Shown: positions 31,319 through 41,732, counted from the stretch's first letter. The stretch: 64,000 nt of DNA from Pocillopora verrucosa (GCF_036669915.1 NC_089321.1:7606163-7670162), one strand, 5' to 3'. Numbers and translations are program-made. The notes: a model not told the origin generated them from the sequence alone.

Positions 31319-32036
31319 CTGTAGAGTGCTGTCGTTGAAATTTTCCCAAGAGGAAAAAGGATCAGATAGAAATAAGATCGAATTGATCACACGGAGCTTC
31401 TAGCTAATAAAGACAAAACACATCACGTAGCCACAGCTCTTTCATGACCATTGTGTTCGTGAAAACTTAACCCGTCCCCGCCTTGTTAAAGACCCGAAAA
31501 CATATAATTAAAATCCTCTTTTTTACAATCAAAAGCAAGTTAACGTGTATTTTGAATGAGTATGCCTGAAATGGTTATTAAACGAAAAGATATGAAAATA
31601 TATTGAGAGTAATGGAAAGAACAACATTCGTTTATTTTTTGACATGAGAAATAAACAGAGATATCAAAGAGGTGGGACATTAGGGTTTGACTGAATTAAG
31701 AAAATGGTTGATCGAGAACTGAAAGAAGTTTTGCGCTTTTTAAACTTCATCAATTCCTTCCTTAGCACAAGACGCAAGCATCTTTCTTCCAGAAATCTTT
31801 ATGTTAAGAATAACTTTTGGATCCGTACCTGAAAAAGATTTTTTCCTTCAAATAACTAATTGTTGATTGGTTTTACAGAGTGGATGAAGCTTTCTTGAAA
31901 GAATAGTTCGGCTAAAACTGTGAGGTTTTTTCATAAGGTAAGTGCACTCTTTTACTGTTTTTCGATTTTTTCCAATGAATACAGTATGACGGTTCGCATG
32001 GAGGGAGCGAAATAACACAATTTTAAAGTTTGTCTA

Positions 32037-32080
32037 AATAATCCGCTGTGTTTTCTTTAAAAAGAGTAGAGGCAGCCTCC
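32037..32080 (+). promoter_or_regulatory. Shared receptor leader before C2
   Basis: AATAATCCGCTGTGTTTTCT then TTAAAAAGAGTAGAGGCAGC. It differs from the C1 leader by an E-box change (CCGCTG for CAGCTG) and by a 4-bp insertion. Confidence 0.5.
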
Positions 32081-32118
32081 AGTTAACCACTGACTGAATA
32101 AGAACAGATCTCTCAAGA

Positions 32119-33126
32119 ATGTCAGAAAACGTGAGTGCAACGATGAATGGAACACAGTCCATGTCGAGCTGCTTCAACCCCACGGCGAGAAGAATCGGTG
32201 AAACCTTTGCTTACTGCTTGCTATTTCTTGTTTCGGTGGTTGGAAATACCTTCATCGCAATTATTGTCTTCAAGACAAAAACTCTAAGAAAGCCTATTAA
32301 TTTCTTGATTGTTAACATGGCCATGTCCGATATGCTTGTTCCGATTTTCCTTTTTCCTCGTGAATTGGTTTTGACATACACTCGCTCCTGGCTGATAGGC
32401 GGTCCGCTTGGTCAAGTGTTATGTAAGCTGAGTATCTATGCATCTAATCTGTCCTTTATTGTGTCTATTCAAAGCCTGGTTTTAATAGCGGTCGATCGAT
32501 TTGGAGCTGTGATGTTTCCCCTTTGTTCCCCGCTGATTAATTTAAAGCGATGCCGGGTCTTCATTCTCGCCACCTGGTTCATCGCTATGGCTATCTTTTG
32601 CCCAAAGCTGTTCGCCTCGAAAGTTGTCGAGTCTCCAGAGGGGCTGGCGTGTGTGGCTGATTGGGAGGACGCATTAGGAGAGTCGTCGTCCTACAAAAAC
32701 TTCGTTTTGGTGATGCAAGTTGTAATTTTTTATGTCCCTTTGGTTTTGATCACAATACTTTACTCTGCCATTACGTTAAAAATCAAATCCCAGAAGATTC
32801 CAAGAGAGCAATCAACTAACACAAGAGAAAAACGCTTGAAAAGAAAGCGAAATGTTCTTAAACTGTCCGTCGCCATTGTGTTGGGGTTTGCATTGTGCTG
32901 GCTGCCCCTAAGTATTGTTTGGTTCATGTTCTTCAACTCAGACCGAACAATAACATCATCTTGTGGCTTCTATTACTTCTGGTCTGTTTCCTTATTTCTA
33001 GCCAAGTCGAATTGTGCGATAAACCCTTGGACCTGTATATGCTTTGGTGGACATTATAGTCGAGGTCTCAAGAATATTCTCAGTTGCTCTTCTTTTGGTT
33101 CTGACGTTGATCGAGATGCACCGTAG
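32119..33126 (+). CDS. Class A GPCR, receptor C2
   Basis: A 335-aa single-exon receptor, the sister of C1. Starts MSENVSATMNGTQ (sequons NVS and NGT); GN in helix 1; NMAMSD; DRF; the ICL2 proline motif is FPLCSPL, with cysteine replacing the arginine found in most other intact copies; W in helix 4; CWLP in helix 6; NPWTC in helix 7; tail ending SDVDRDAP. The helix-8 region GHYSRGLKN differs from the GNYRQGLKN of relatives. All seven helices are open. The ECL1 and ECL2 sequences (RSWLIGGPLGQ, LACVADWEDALG) diverge from C1, which suggests a different or drifting ligand preference. Flanks are paralogous to those of C1. Confidence 0.92.
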   Translation: MSENVSATMNGTQSMSSCFNPTARRIGETFAYCLLFLVSVVGNTFIAIIVFKTKTLRKPINFLIVNMAMSDMLVPIFLFPRELVLTYTRSWLIGGPLGQVLCKLSIYASNLSFIVSIQSLVLIAVDRFGAVMFPLCSPLINLKRCRVFILATWFIAMAIFCPKLFASKVVESPEGLACVADWEDALGESSSYKNFVLVMQVVIFYVPLVLITILYSAITLKIKSQKIPREQSTNTREKRLKRKRNVLKLSVAIVLGFALCWLPLSIVWFMFFNSDRTITSSCGFYYFWSVSLFLAKSNCAINPWTCICFGGHYSRGLKNILSCSSFGSDVDRDAP

Positions 33127-33129
33127 TGT

Positions 33130-34400
33130 GACCCCCAGGACTCTAAAACTTTACTTCACCTAAGGAATAATTTTTTACTGAGTGTTTTAATTTCAGATTA
33201 CGATAAAGTCAGCAAGGTAATTAAAGATTCGAAAGTTACATTTTTTTAAATCATTAATTAACGAAAAATAAATAAACTTATCAATAGAGAAGCTTTGTTC
33301 AAAGGTCAAACCGTTGTTTGAACTTTTGCACAACGAATGTTTTTGTGAGCTATATTAATCTGATCACCTAATTTAAGGACTTTATTTGAAATTTAGGAGT
33401 CTTTTGACCGAAACGTTACACATTAGGAGACACATATGATGTAGTGGACAAAAGACATCTAAAATGTTTATCAGTAGCTGAGTCGAGTTTGTATCATTAC
33501 CATAATTGTCATGATATGAAATAGTATTCCCTTTCAAGATGACAATGCAGAATGGAAACACAATGTTAAATAAAATAAAGAAGCATCACTTTTCTTCTCG
33601 TCTGTGAAACAGGAAATCTATTTATTACTTGAAATTTTTTGATCCAATATTAACTGCCTCAAAGCCATCGAGAACTCCAGTTGCCTTAAACTTTCTTTTA
33701 ATATCAGAAAGTCTTTTCTCAGGTGAATATCATGGTGAACAAACTTTTCAAAATCGGATCTACTCTCTTAACTTTAGGATTGGTTGCAAATGATTCGCAA
33801 AGTAATAGGATATTATACGACCGAGAAATACAGATTTGAAATAATTAATGCTGTCACTGATGAACCAAAGGGCACAATCTTGTCAGTTATTAGCTTGGTG
33901 ATCCCCGCAGGCTAACGTTCAGTTGGACCGAACGATCTCCTGTTTCTTCCTGGTGAGCCGGCCACCTCAGGGGAAACTCAAAGAGACCTTTGACTTCTTC
34001 TCGTGTAAATCACTGGGAGATTGCGTTATACTCATCTTTCTTTAAGTTTGTAAAGATATCCGGGAGAAAGGTATGTAAAATAATGGTGATGAAATTGCTG
34101 TTCTTTTTCCTGAAGGACATGAAGCAATCCAGAGTTTCGGAGACGACGAGTTGTGATTTGCGTGTGGATAATGAGTTGTTTGAAAGGTGGATATTATGAT
34201 TTCATTAAATCTTTTATTTCGGACTTTTTTATGATTTTTCAACAAGAGTGCTGCAACCTTTAAAAATGGCATTTTTGTGCATCCCCCTTGAGAGCCTAAC
34301 TGCATGCAAAATTTGAAGGAGGGTTGAAAATTTGCATTTCCCAAGATGTTTGATTCTTACTGAGACTTGTTCTTGATTTCTATGTAGATAATCAGGTCTG
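33130..34400. other. C2 3' flank and unclassified spacer
   Basis: Up to about 33800 it parallels the C1 3' flank. From about 33850 to 34370 there is a unique stretch with an open minus-strand frame (34042-34344) without recognisable domains; it may be an interspersed repeat but has no second copy here. Confidence 0.4.
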
Positions 34401-34423
34401 AATATGATTTTATTATACAATTA

Positions 34424-34475
34424 TGTAAATAATCCGCTGTACGCGTGTTTTATGTCAATAGAGTATAGGTAGGTA
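34424..34475 (+). promoter_or_regulatory. Shared receptor leader before E2
   Basis: GTAAATAATCCGCTGTACGC, then GTTTTATGTCAATAGAGTAT and AGGTAGG. It lines up with the E1 leader. Confidence 0.45.
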
Positions 34476-34532
34476 ATCTTCTGAGTCGCAAAACTGCCGG
34501 CTGAAGAAGATACTTATCTCTTTGTTGTGAGA

Positions 34533-35517
34533 ATGTCAGCAAACGTGGCGGCAACTGGAATACAATCTATGGCGAGTTGCTCCAACCTCTCAGTAGAAAG
34601 AATTAGTTACACTTCTGCTTACTGTCTGGTATTTGCTGTTTCGCTGACTGGAAACGCCTTGATTGGAATTGTTGTGTACAAAACCCGAGGTCTGAGAAAT
34701 CCCGTCAACTATTTTATTGCAAACATGGCCATATCTGATCTGCTGTTTCCTATTTTCCTGATCCCTCAGGTTTTAGTTCAGTTGAATACTAATACCTGGC
34801 TGATCGATGGTCCTCTTGGCCAAGCATTATGTAAGCTGTCTGGTTATTTAGTTGATGCGTCAAGTGCTGTGTCCATTCAGAGTCTCGTTACAATAGCAGT
34901 AGATCGATTTGGAGCTGTGGTATTTCCCCTTAGTTCCCCACTGATTAGTTCAAAGCGCTGTCGGTTCTTCATTCTCGCCACTCGGATCATCGCTATGGTT
35001 GTCTTCTGCCCATCCCTGTTTACTTGGAAAGTTGTGGAGCATCCAGAGGGGCTGGCGTGTGTGAGGCGGTGGAAAGCGGCAGTTGGAGAGTCTTCACTTA
35101 AAAAAACCTTTTCTGCCGCGATGACTATTATATATCTGTATTTTCCTTTGGTTTTTATTGGCATTCTGTACCTTATTATTGCTTTAAAAATAAAAACCAA
35201 AAGGATTATAGGCTTGCAATCGGTCAACGTTAGAGAACAACGTTAAAGAGAGAAAGAAATGTTCTGAAGATGTGCATTGCAATTGTATTGGTGTTCGCAG
35301 TATGTTGGGTGCCATTCAGCATTTGGTGGCTGTTGTTCCTCTATTCTTCAGTCAGATCAATATCATCGTGTGGCTTTCAATTCTTTGGGGTTATTGCCGT
35401 ATTTGTGGAAACTATCGTCAAGGTCTTAAAAATCTCTTCAGTTGCTTCTCTGTTGGTCAAACGCTTAATCAAATTACACCTTGGTTTGATTCCCAAGCTA
35501 TTTTCTTAAATTATTCA
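34533..35517 (+). pseudogene. Receptor E2 pseudogene
   Basis: Starts MSANVAATGIQSMASC and is open through helix 5. At the end of ICL3, GAACAACGTTAAAGAG has one T fewer than D1 (CGTTTAAAG), producing a stop after REQR. Downstream the helix-6 frame continues (VFAVCWVPFSIWWLLFLYSS). A further deletion of roughly 60 bp then removes helix 7, joining VIAV directly to the helix-8 codons for GNYRQGLKNLFSCFS. The helix-4 tryptophan, near invariant in class A receptors, is arginine (ATRIIAM). Three independent lesions make loss of function nearly certain. Confidence 0.92.
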
Positions 35518-35728
35518 CGCCCACAAAGGGATTAATTTCTTGATAAACTCCATCAAAAATCTATTTTTGATTTGCTAATGATTGTAAGGTAAATATTATC
35601 ATCTGTTTTTATTTATAAAAAATTTGACCGGGCCGTTTGCATGGCATGTAACAGACTTCAGAGATTGGTTTCGTCACTCGTTATGTTATCAGTCGAAATA
35701 AAAAAGAGGTACAATAAATAAAAAAAAT

Positions 35729-36574
35729 TTAGTGAAATCCACAAGACCATATCACTGTTTTGTCTGATGAATAGAAGTACACCAACCACCAGATACTGAG
35801 TGGCAGCCAGCCCATTGTAAATGCTGACACGATAGCAATAGAGATCTTCAGGATGATTTTCTCTCTCTTTATACGTTGTCCTCTTCTGCTGACTGATTGT
35901 TCGCCCGCAGTTTTCTGAGATTTGATTGTTATAGCGATGGTTAGGTAAAGTATGGTGATCAAAACTAATGGGACATAAAAGACAACGGCGATCATCGCCA
36001 CAGTATAGTGTTTGAAGTAGGGAGACCACAATGGCGTACATACCAGACCGTCTGGATACTCCAAAACTTTAAAGAAGAACAAAACGGGGCACCTGACAAC
36101 CATGGCAATGACCCAAGTGGCGAGAATGAAGAACCGGCACTGGTTTGAACTGATCAGTGGGGAACGGAGGGGAAAAACCACAGTTCCAAATCGATCGACT
36201 GCGATAAGAACCAGCATCTGAGATGAAACAAGAATGGAGACTTCTATTGAGAAGGAGGCAAGCTTACACAATGCTTGGCCGAGAGGACCGCTGACCAACC
36301 AGGAGCTGCTGATGAACAATAAAGCTACGTCACGAGGAAGCATGGAAATCGGATACACCAGATCTGACATGGCCATGTTTACAATAAAAAAGTTGACTGG
36401 CTTTTTCAAGGATTTCTTCTTGTAAACAATTTTTCCAATAACGATGTTTCCAACTAATGAAACTAGAAATACCGGAAAAAATGCAGCACTGTGAGCGATT
36501 CTTAGTACTTCGTAATCAAAGTAGGACAATACAGTCTGTGTTCCATTTATCATTACAGTCTCATCTACCGACAT
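35729..36574 (-). pseudogene. Receptor D2, inverted and lacking helix 7
   Basis: This is the only substantial receptor on the minus strand. It starts MSVDETVMINGTQTVLSYF and is close to D1, including the GWLP form of the helix-6 motif. It is open through ECL3 (DKTVIWSCGFH), then stops as it meets DNA belonging to the 3' flank of E2 at about 35725. Helix 7, helix 8 and the tail are gone: 281 aa against 327 in D1. Its leader is intact (36619-36660). A six-helix protein is unlikely to signal alone, although truncated receptors can act as dimer partners, so transcription would be of interest. Confidence 0.88.
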
Positions 36575-36618
36575 TCTTGGAACTGAGATACCAGTTCTTC
36601 TTCAGAGCAGTTTTCAGG

Positions 36619-36660
36619 AGGCTATCTATATTCTCAATAAAGAAAACAAAGCTGATTACT
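36619..36660 (-). promoter_or_regulatory. Shared receptor leader before D2
   Basis: Read on the minus strand: AGTAATCAGCTTTGTTTTCT then TTATTGAGAATATAGATAGC. It is closest to the D1 leader and to the orphan leaders at 15413 and 23231. Confidence 0.45.
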
Positions 36661-36669
36661 AACAAATAA

Positions 36670-37040
36670 CATTTAACATGAGAGTTATTGTTACCACCTT
36701 CATAAAAATACTTAGTAGTAAGACGATCAGTGGTGAAATCAGTTTTAGAGAATTATAAATTGATATACAAAAGAAAGAAACGAATCCTTGTGTCCAAAGA
36801 CATGCACTTATAACAGTTGCTTAGCACGGTTTCTAAAAGGAGTCAACCGAAAACATTTCATTCAGTCTCTGAAAAGTATCATGAGTTATTCATTGCCCAA
36901 AACCGTGTATAAAGTAGTAGAAAAACAGCTTCCCATACCTTATCTTTGTAGCGTGACTGAATCTCTTATGAGTTTTGGCGAAGGTTCGTTCAAAAGATAA
37001 ATCCACTAAGTACAACAATGAACGACCGCACGTTTGGAGG
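36670..37040. other. Gene-free stretch upstream of D2
   Basis: AT-rich, no recognisable feature; frames here are short and unsupported. Confidence 0.4.
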
Positions 37041-37200
37041 AAACTGATGATATTTTTCTCGAGACGTAGATCCAGGAGTTATGCCCTACAAAATGACAGA
37101 CGATGTGAATCGGACACCTCCCAAAATCGAGAGTCTCAAAACCTTTTATCCGATCTCGAAACTGAATCTCGTTAATATTTGTGATGACTTTCAAAATCTC
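37040..37200 (-). repeat. Dispersed repeat, inverted partner of 30600
   Basis: Reverse-complement match to 30600-30750, lying beyond the 5' side of inverted D2. The pair lies on either side of a block that contains C2, E2 and D2. Confidence 0.7.
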
Positions 37201-38156
37201 GGTCACTCTGCTTTTATTTACTAAAAGTTTGAGTTCAGAGCCAAAGATTGGTTAAAAAAGGGGAAATTATCGTTTGCCTGAAACAAGTTCAGGGATACAG
37301 TTTATCAAAACCGATATTTATTCGTTTTCACTCTCTCGTCCTTTTGTTCTTCCTTGTTTCACCACGGGGACTGAAATTTTTCGCTCGACGATGTTTACAT
37401 TTTGAATCGCTAGCCTCGCCGAAGCACAGAAACTTGATGAGTGTATGCAGTCGATTCTATTAAAGCAACAGAGATATCATATTTGCTGTAATCCTCCAAA
37501 ATATCTTGAGTAAAATTAGAAGAGAAGGCTAATCTTGTTCACGGCTTGTGCGAATTTTTGTCGTTTAAAAGTGCAAAAAGCTGAAAGCAGACGGAAAAAC
37601 GTTGCATAGTCGCCTTTTGCAATACTATTTGCCGTTAACGTCACGCTTAAACTTCTCTGTTTTAGAACAACTTCCTTTCTCATAGAAAGCTCAAAGAATT
37701 TTCAAGGAAATTTGCATGACGGCTTAAAACTCTTCAATATTTAAATACATTTCTCTAAAATTGTTGTTTTCACCATTTACCAATCATACCAAAAGGTTAG
37801 AAAAAATTATAGAATTCAAAATCTTTTTTTGAGTACAGACTATAAGTCGAAATTAACTGAAAGTAAAATGATATCTGAAGATACTTAGTTAATCAATTTT
37901 TAATGTATACGTAGACAGTCGTCTCTGCTTTATTTAAATAGGGTTTAGGCAGCCTTTCAATTAAGAACTCTTGGCATACGACTAAGGACTCTGACGAAAT
38001 TTATGAATTCATTAATATTATCAGTATATATGTAAACAATCACCTGTGTTTTCTTTCATAAAGCATAGGTAGGATTCAGAGTCAGACAGAGAACTGTTGG
38101 CCGAAGAAGAAACCGATAAAATGATGCCGCAAAGGGACTAAGACTTTTTTCTTTGT

Positions 38157-38290
38157 CGCACGCTCGTGACAAGACGAAAACATCTTTCTTCCAGAAATTT
38201 ATATGTCGAGAATAACTTTTGGATCCGTACCTGAATAAGATTGTTTCCCCCAAACGACCAAACGTTGATTGGTTTTACAGAGTGGATGCA
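38157..38290 (+). repeat. C-type upstream segment located before D1
   Basis: CGCACGCTCGTGACAAGACG through TCTTTCTTCCAGAAATTTAT and TTTTGGATCCGTACCTGAA repeats the DNA about 300 bp upstream of C1 (23967 on) and C2 (31768 on). Its presence before D1, followed by D1's own leader, shows that a family C upstream region has been joined to a family D gene. Confidence 0.7.
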
Positions 38291-38324
38291 GCTATTTTGA
38301 AAGAGTAGCTCGGTAAAAACTGTG

Positions 38325-38362
38325 AGTCAGCTTTGTTTTCTTTACTGAGGATATAGGTAGCT
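38325..38362 (+). promoter_or_regulatory. Shared receptor leader before D1
   Basis: GTGAGTCAGCTTTGTTTTCT then TTACTGAGGATATAGGTAGC, about 50-80 bp before the D1 ATG. It is the functional-looking counterpart of the orphan leaders in units I, II, IV and V. Confidence 0.5.
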
Positions 38363-38407
38363 TCCTGAGGACTGCTCTGAAGAAGAACTAGTATTTCAGC
38401 TCCAAGA

Positions 38408-39391
38408 ATGACGGTGAATGAGACTGCTGTGGTAAATGAAACACAGAGCGTGTCGTCCTGCTTTGATTACGAAGTACTAAGGATCGCTTACATCGCTGCA
38501 TTTTTTCCGATATCTCTAATTTCACTGGTTGGAAACATCTTTATTGGAATAATTGTCTACAAGACGAAATCCCTGAAAAAGCCAGTCAACTATTTTATTG
38601 CAAACATGGCCATGTCAGATCTGGTGTATCCGATTTCCATGCTTCCTCGTGATATAGCTTCATTATTCATCAGCGACTCCTGGTTGGTCAGCGGTCCTCT
38701 CGGGCAGGCATTGTGTAAGGTTGCCTCCTTCTCAATAGAAGTCTCCACTGTTGTTTCATCTCAGAGTCTGGTTCTTATCGCAGTCGATCGATTCGGAACT
38801 GTAGTTTTTCCCCTCCGTTCCCCACTGATCAGTTTAAACAAGTGCCGCTTCTTCATTCTCGCCACTTGGATCATTGCCATGGTTGTTAGGTGCCCGATTC
38901 TGTTCTTCTTTGAGGTTTTAGAGTATCCAGACGGGCTGGAATGTACGCCGCTGTGGTCTCCGTACCTCAAACACTATACTGTGGCAATGATCGCCGTCGT
39001 CTTTTATGTCCCATTAATATTGATCACCATACTTTACCTTACCATCGCTTTAACAATCAAATCTCAGAAAACTGCGGGCGAACAATCAGTCAGCGGGAGA
39101 GAACAACGTTTAAAGAGAGCGAAAATCGTTGGGAAGACCTCTATTGCTATCGTGTCAGCATTTTCAATGGGCTGGCTGCCACTCAGTATCTGGTGGTTGG
39201 TGTACTTCTATTCATCAGACAAAACAGTGATATGGTCTTGTGGATTTCATTATTTCACGCAGATTGTCCGATTTTTGATGTACTCATACTGTGCTGTAAA
39301 CCCCTGTATCTGTTTTATATTCATTGAACATTACCGCCAGGGTCTTAAAAATTTCCTCAGTTGTTTCTCTACGGCGCCCAGGGCGCCATAA
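38408..39391 (+). CDS. Class A GPCR, receptor D1
   Basis: A 327-aa single-exon receptor and the only complete family D member. Sequons NET at 4 and 10; GN in helix 1 (42-43); D71; C103 and C179; DRF (127-129); W154; P202; NPCIC in helix 7 (298-302); helix 8 HYRQGLKNFLSCF; proline/alanine tail. Helix 6 reads GWLP (255-258) where the other families have CWLP or CWIP; cysteine at this site is part of the helix-6 switch region in class A receptors, and the change is shared by D2, so it is a family trait. ECL2 (ECTPLWSPYLKHY) is shorter than in A-C. Its 3' flank is the one that follows the three D relics in units I, III and IV. Confidence 0.93.
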   Translation: MTVNETAVVNETQSVSSCFDYEVLRIAYIAAFFPISLISLVGNIFIGIIVYKTKSLKKPVNYFIANMAMSDLVYPISMLPRDIASLFISDSWLVSGPLGQALCKVASFSIEVSTVVSSQSLVLIAVDRFGTVVFPLRSPLISLNKCRFFILATWIIAMVVRCPILFFFEVLEYPDGLECTPLWSPYLKHYTVAMIAVVFYVPLILITILYLTIALTIKSQKTAGEQSVSGREQRLKRAKIVGKTSIAIVSAFSMGWLPLSIWWLVYFYSSDKTVIWSCGFHYFTQIVRFLMYSYCAVNPCICFIFIEHYRQGLKNFLSCFSTAPRAP

Positions 39392-39647
39392 TCAAGTTGC
39401 ACCGCCGTAGCTTAAGCTCCGCACTATAACAGTACAATAGTCGAACTTGTATTCAGCGCTCACAATATAAGTTGACCGCTTAATTCAAGTTCGGTTGTAC
39501 TTCTTCGGAGAGTCAGTAAACGGAGTACTTTCAACAGGGAAGTTTGGTGTTATAAATAAATTAACAAGTTAGTGAAATGAACTCCACGAAAAGATGTACA
39601 AGACTTAAGGCAAGAAGCGTATTTCTCTCTTAATGGATTTCAATATA

Positions 39648-39801
39648 AACTAACTAATTAAAGCTTAATTTCGTTGCTTTGTCTGTTCAGTTCTTATATT
39701 AAAAGTTTGGGCTCAGAGCCAAAGAACTAACTAATTAAAGCTTAATTTCGTTGCTTTGTCTGTTCAGTTCTTATATTAAAAGTTTGGGCTCAGAGCCAAA
39801 G
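39648..39801 (+). repeat. Perfect 77-bp tandem duplication
   Basis: Two identical copies, 39648-39724 and 39725-39801, each from AACTAACTAATTAAAGCTTA to GGGCTCAGAGCCAAAG. Only one copy exists in the paralogous places, so it is very recent or an assembly effect. Confidence 0.9.
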
Positions 39802-40785
39802 ATTGGTTAAAAAAACTGAGGGAAATTAACGTTTGCCTAAAACAACTTCAGCGATAAGGTTCATCGAAACCGATATTTATTCTTTTTTACTCTTTCGTCC
39901 TTTTGTTCTTCTTTGATAGTCATATTACTTGTACTTTGGTTTTACCGCGGGGACTGAATTTTGTTGCTCAGCGATGTTTACATTTTGAATAGATGGCCTC
40001 GCCGAAGCACAGAAGGTTAATGAGCGTATGCGGTCGTTTAAGTCGGTTTAAGCAACGGAAATTTGATCTTTGCTCGAATACAGAAACAAGGTTAAAGGAA
40101 AAATTTACATCGTAAGCCATATGAATTCTGTCATGTAAATTTGTTAAATTATTATAAGTTCTCCTGGTGACTTATGAAACCATACCTTTTTTCTCGCATA
40201 TAGGAAATCGGCTTTGTCCCGGCTGTTTCCTTCCCTTTTATTACAACTTCGTGACGGTTTTCTTTAAAACTCCAACCATTCTACTGAGCAACAAGACTAA
40301 TGAGTAAGCTCAGGCTGGATTAAACTTTCAATGGCAACATAATTGAAAATAAATTCTGAATTGAAAAGAGCATTGTAGATCTTTTCGCTACCAGCTGTCA
40401 ACCGTTATTCCATATCAGTAAACATCTACGGCTGGGCTATTTCTGGAGCCATTGGAACAATATTGATAATTTTAAAAACTCATATAAGATGGGCTCCTGC
40501 TCATAAACTTGAGAAATTGTCCCTTTTGCCGACAATATTTGAAAAAGCATATCAATTGCCTAATTTCGGACAACGGCTGATTCCAGTTATACTTTTCTTA
40601 TTTAGAGGTCTCAGGTGAAGACTGTCAATTTTCTAAAATTTTCCTAGGTATGTTCATTAGTTAAACATGTGAAAGTTTGATTGATCTATACAAGATGGAT
40701 AGGTTGTGTTTTGATCCAGCATAGTTTAAGTACCCACCGCAGGGCTTTTGGCGGAAGAAAAACCTGATCTCTTGGCATCGAAAAA

Positions 40786-41732
40786 ATGTGGCCAAACGTG
40801 ACCGAAATGATGAATGGAACACAGTCCATGTCGAGCTGCTTCAACCTCACAGCAAAAAGAATTGGTGAAACGTTAGCCTGCTGTCTGCTGTTTATTGTGT
40901 CGCTGGCTGCGAATACCTTCATCAGAATAATTGTCTATAGGACGAAAACTCTGAGAACACCAGTCAACATTTTGGTTGTAAACATGGCAATCTCCGATCT
41001 GTTGTTTCCGATTTTCCACTTTCCTAAAATTTCTGTAAAGATAAACACAGCTGGCCATTGGCTGGTCAGCGGTCCCTTGGCCAAGCGATGAGTAAACTGA
41101 GTTCCTTTGCTACAGATGTCTCAACTCTAGTGTCAGTTCGGAGCTTGTTGTTGATCGCAGTGGATCGATTTGGGACTGTAGTATTCCCTCTCTGTTTCCG
41201 TGGATCATCACCATGGCTACATTCATCCCGTATCTGCTCGCGTTCAAACTAGTCGAATATCATCATGAGTACAAGTGTGTGCAGCTATGGATGCGTGTTT
41301 TAGACGATTCCTCGTTGATGACAAAATACTTTATGGCACTTTTTATTGCATTTTTTTATATTCCCTTCGTTCTGATGTTTATTCTATATCTTGCGATTTT
41401 TTTGTAACTGAAGTCCCAGAGAGGACAAGGCGAACACTCAATGAACGCTCAAATTCAGCGCTGAAGCTTTCCATTGCTATTGTGTTAGGGTTCGCTGTAG
41501 CTGGATTCCATTCAGTATTTTTACATTAGTACGTTTGTTTGCAGATAAAATCAATACTACAATGTCTTGTGGAATCAAACAGTTATTTGAGCAAGTTGCT
41601 CCGCTACTGAGTCGAACAAACAGCGCTATGAACCCCTGTATCTGCTTTATTTTCAGTGAACATTATCGCCAAGGTCTTAAGAATCTCCTCGGCTGCTTCC
41701 AAGTTGCCAGGGCTAATAAAGATGCAATGTAA
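40786..41732 (+). pseudogene. A/B receptor fusion pseudogene
   Basis: The first half is family A (MNGTQSMSSCFNLTAKRIGE, AN in helix 1, helices 2-3, VDRFG). At about 41202 it switches to family B at helix 4 (WIITMATFIPYLLAFKLVEY), omitting about 16 residues of ICL2/helix 4. Family B sequence then runs to the C-terminus. Further lesions: a frameshift before the helix-3 cysteine (GGCCAAGCGATGAG, with the cysteine lost), a stop at the end of helix 5 (TTTTTGTAACTG), loss of about 20 bp in ICL3 and of one base in helix 6. The tail is longer than in B1 and B3 (GCFQVARANKDAM). It is not functional. Confidence 0.92.
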
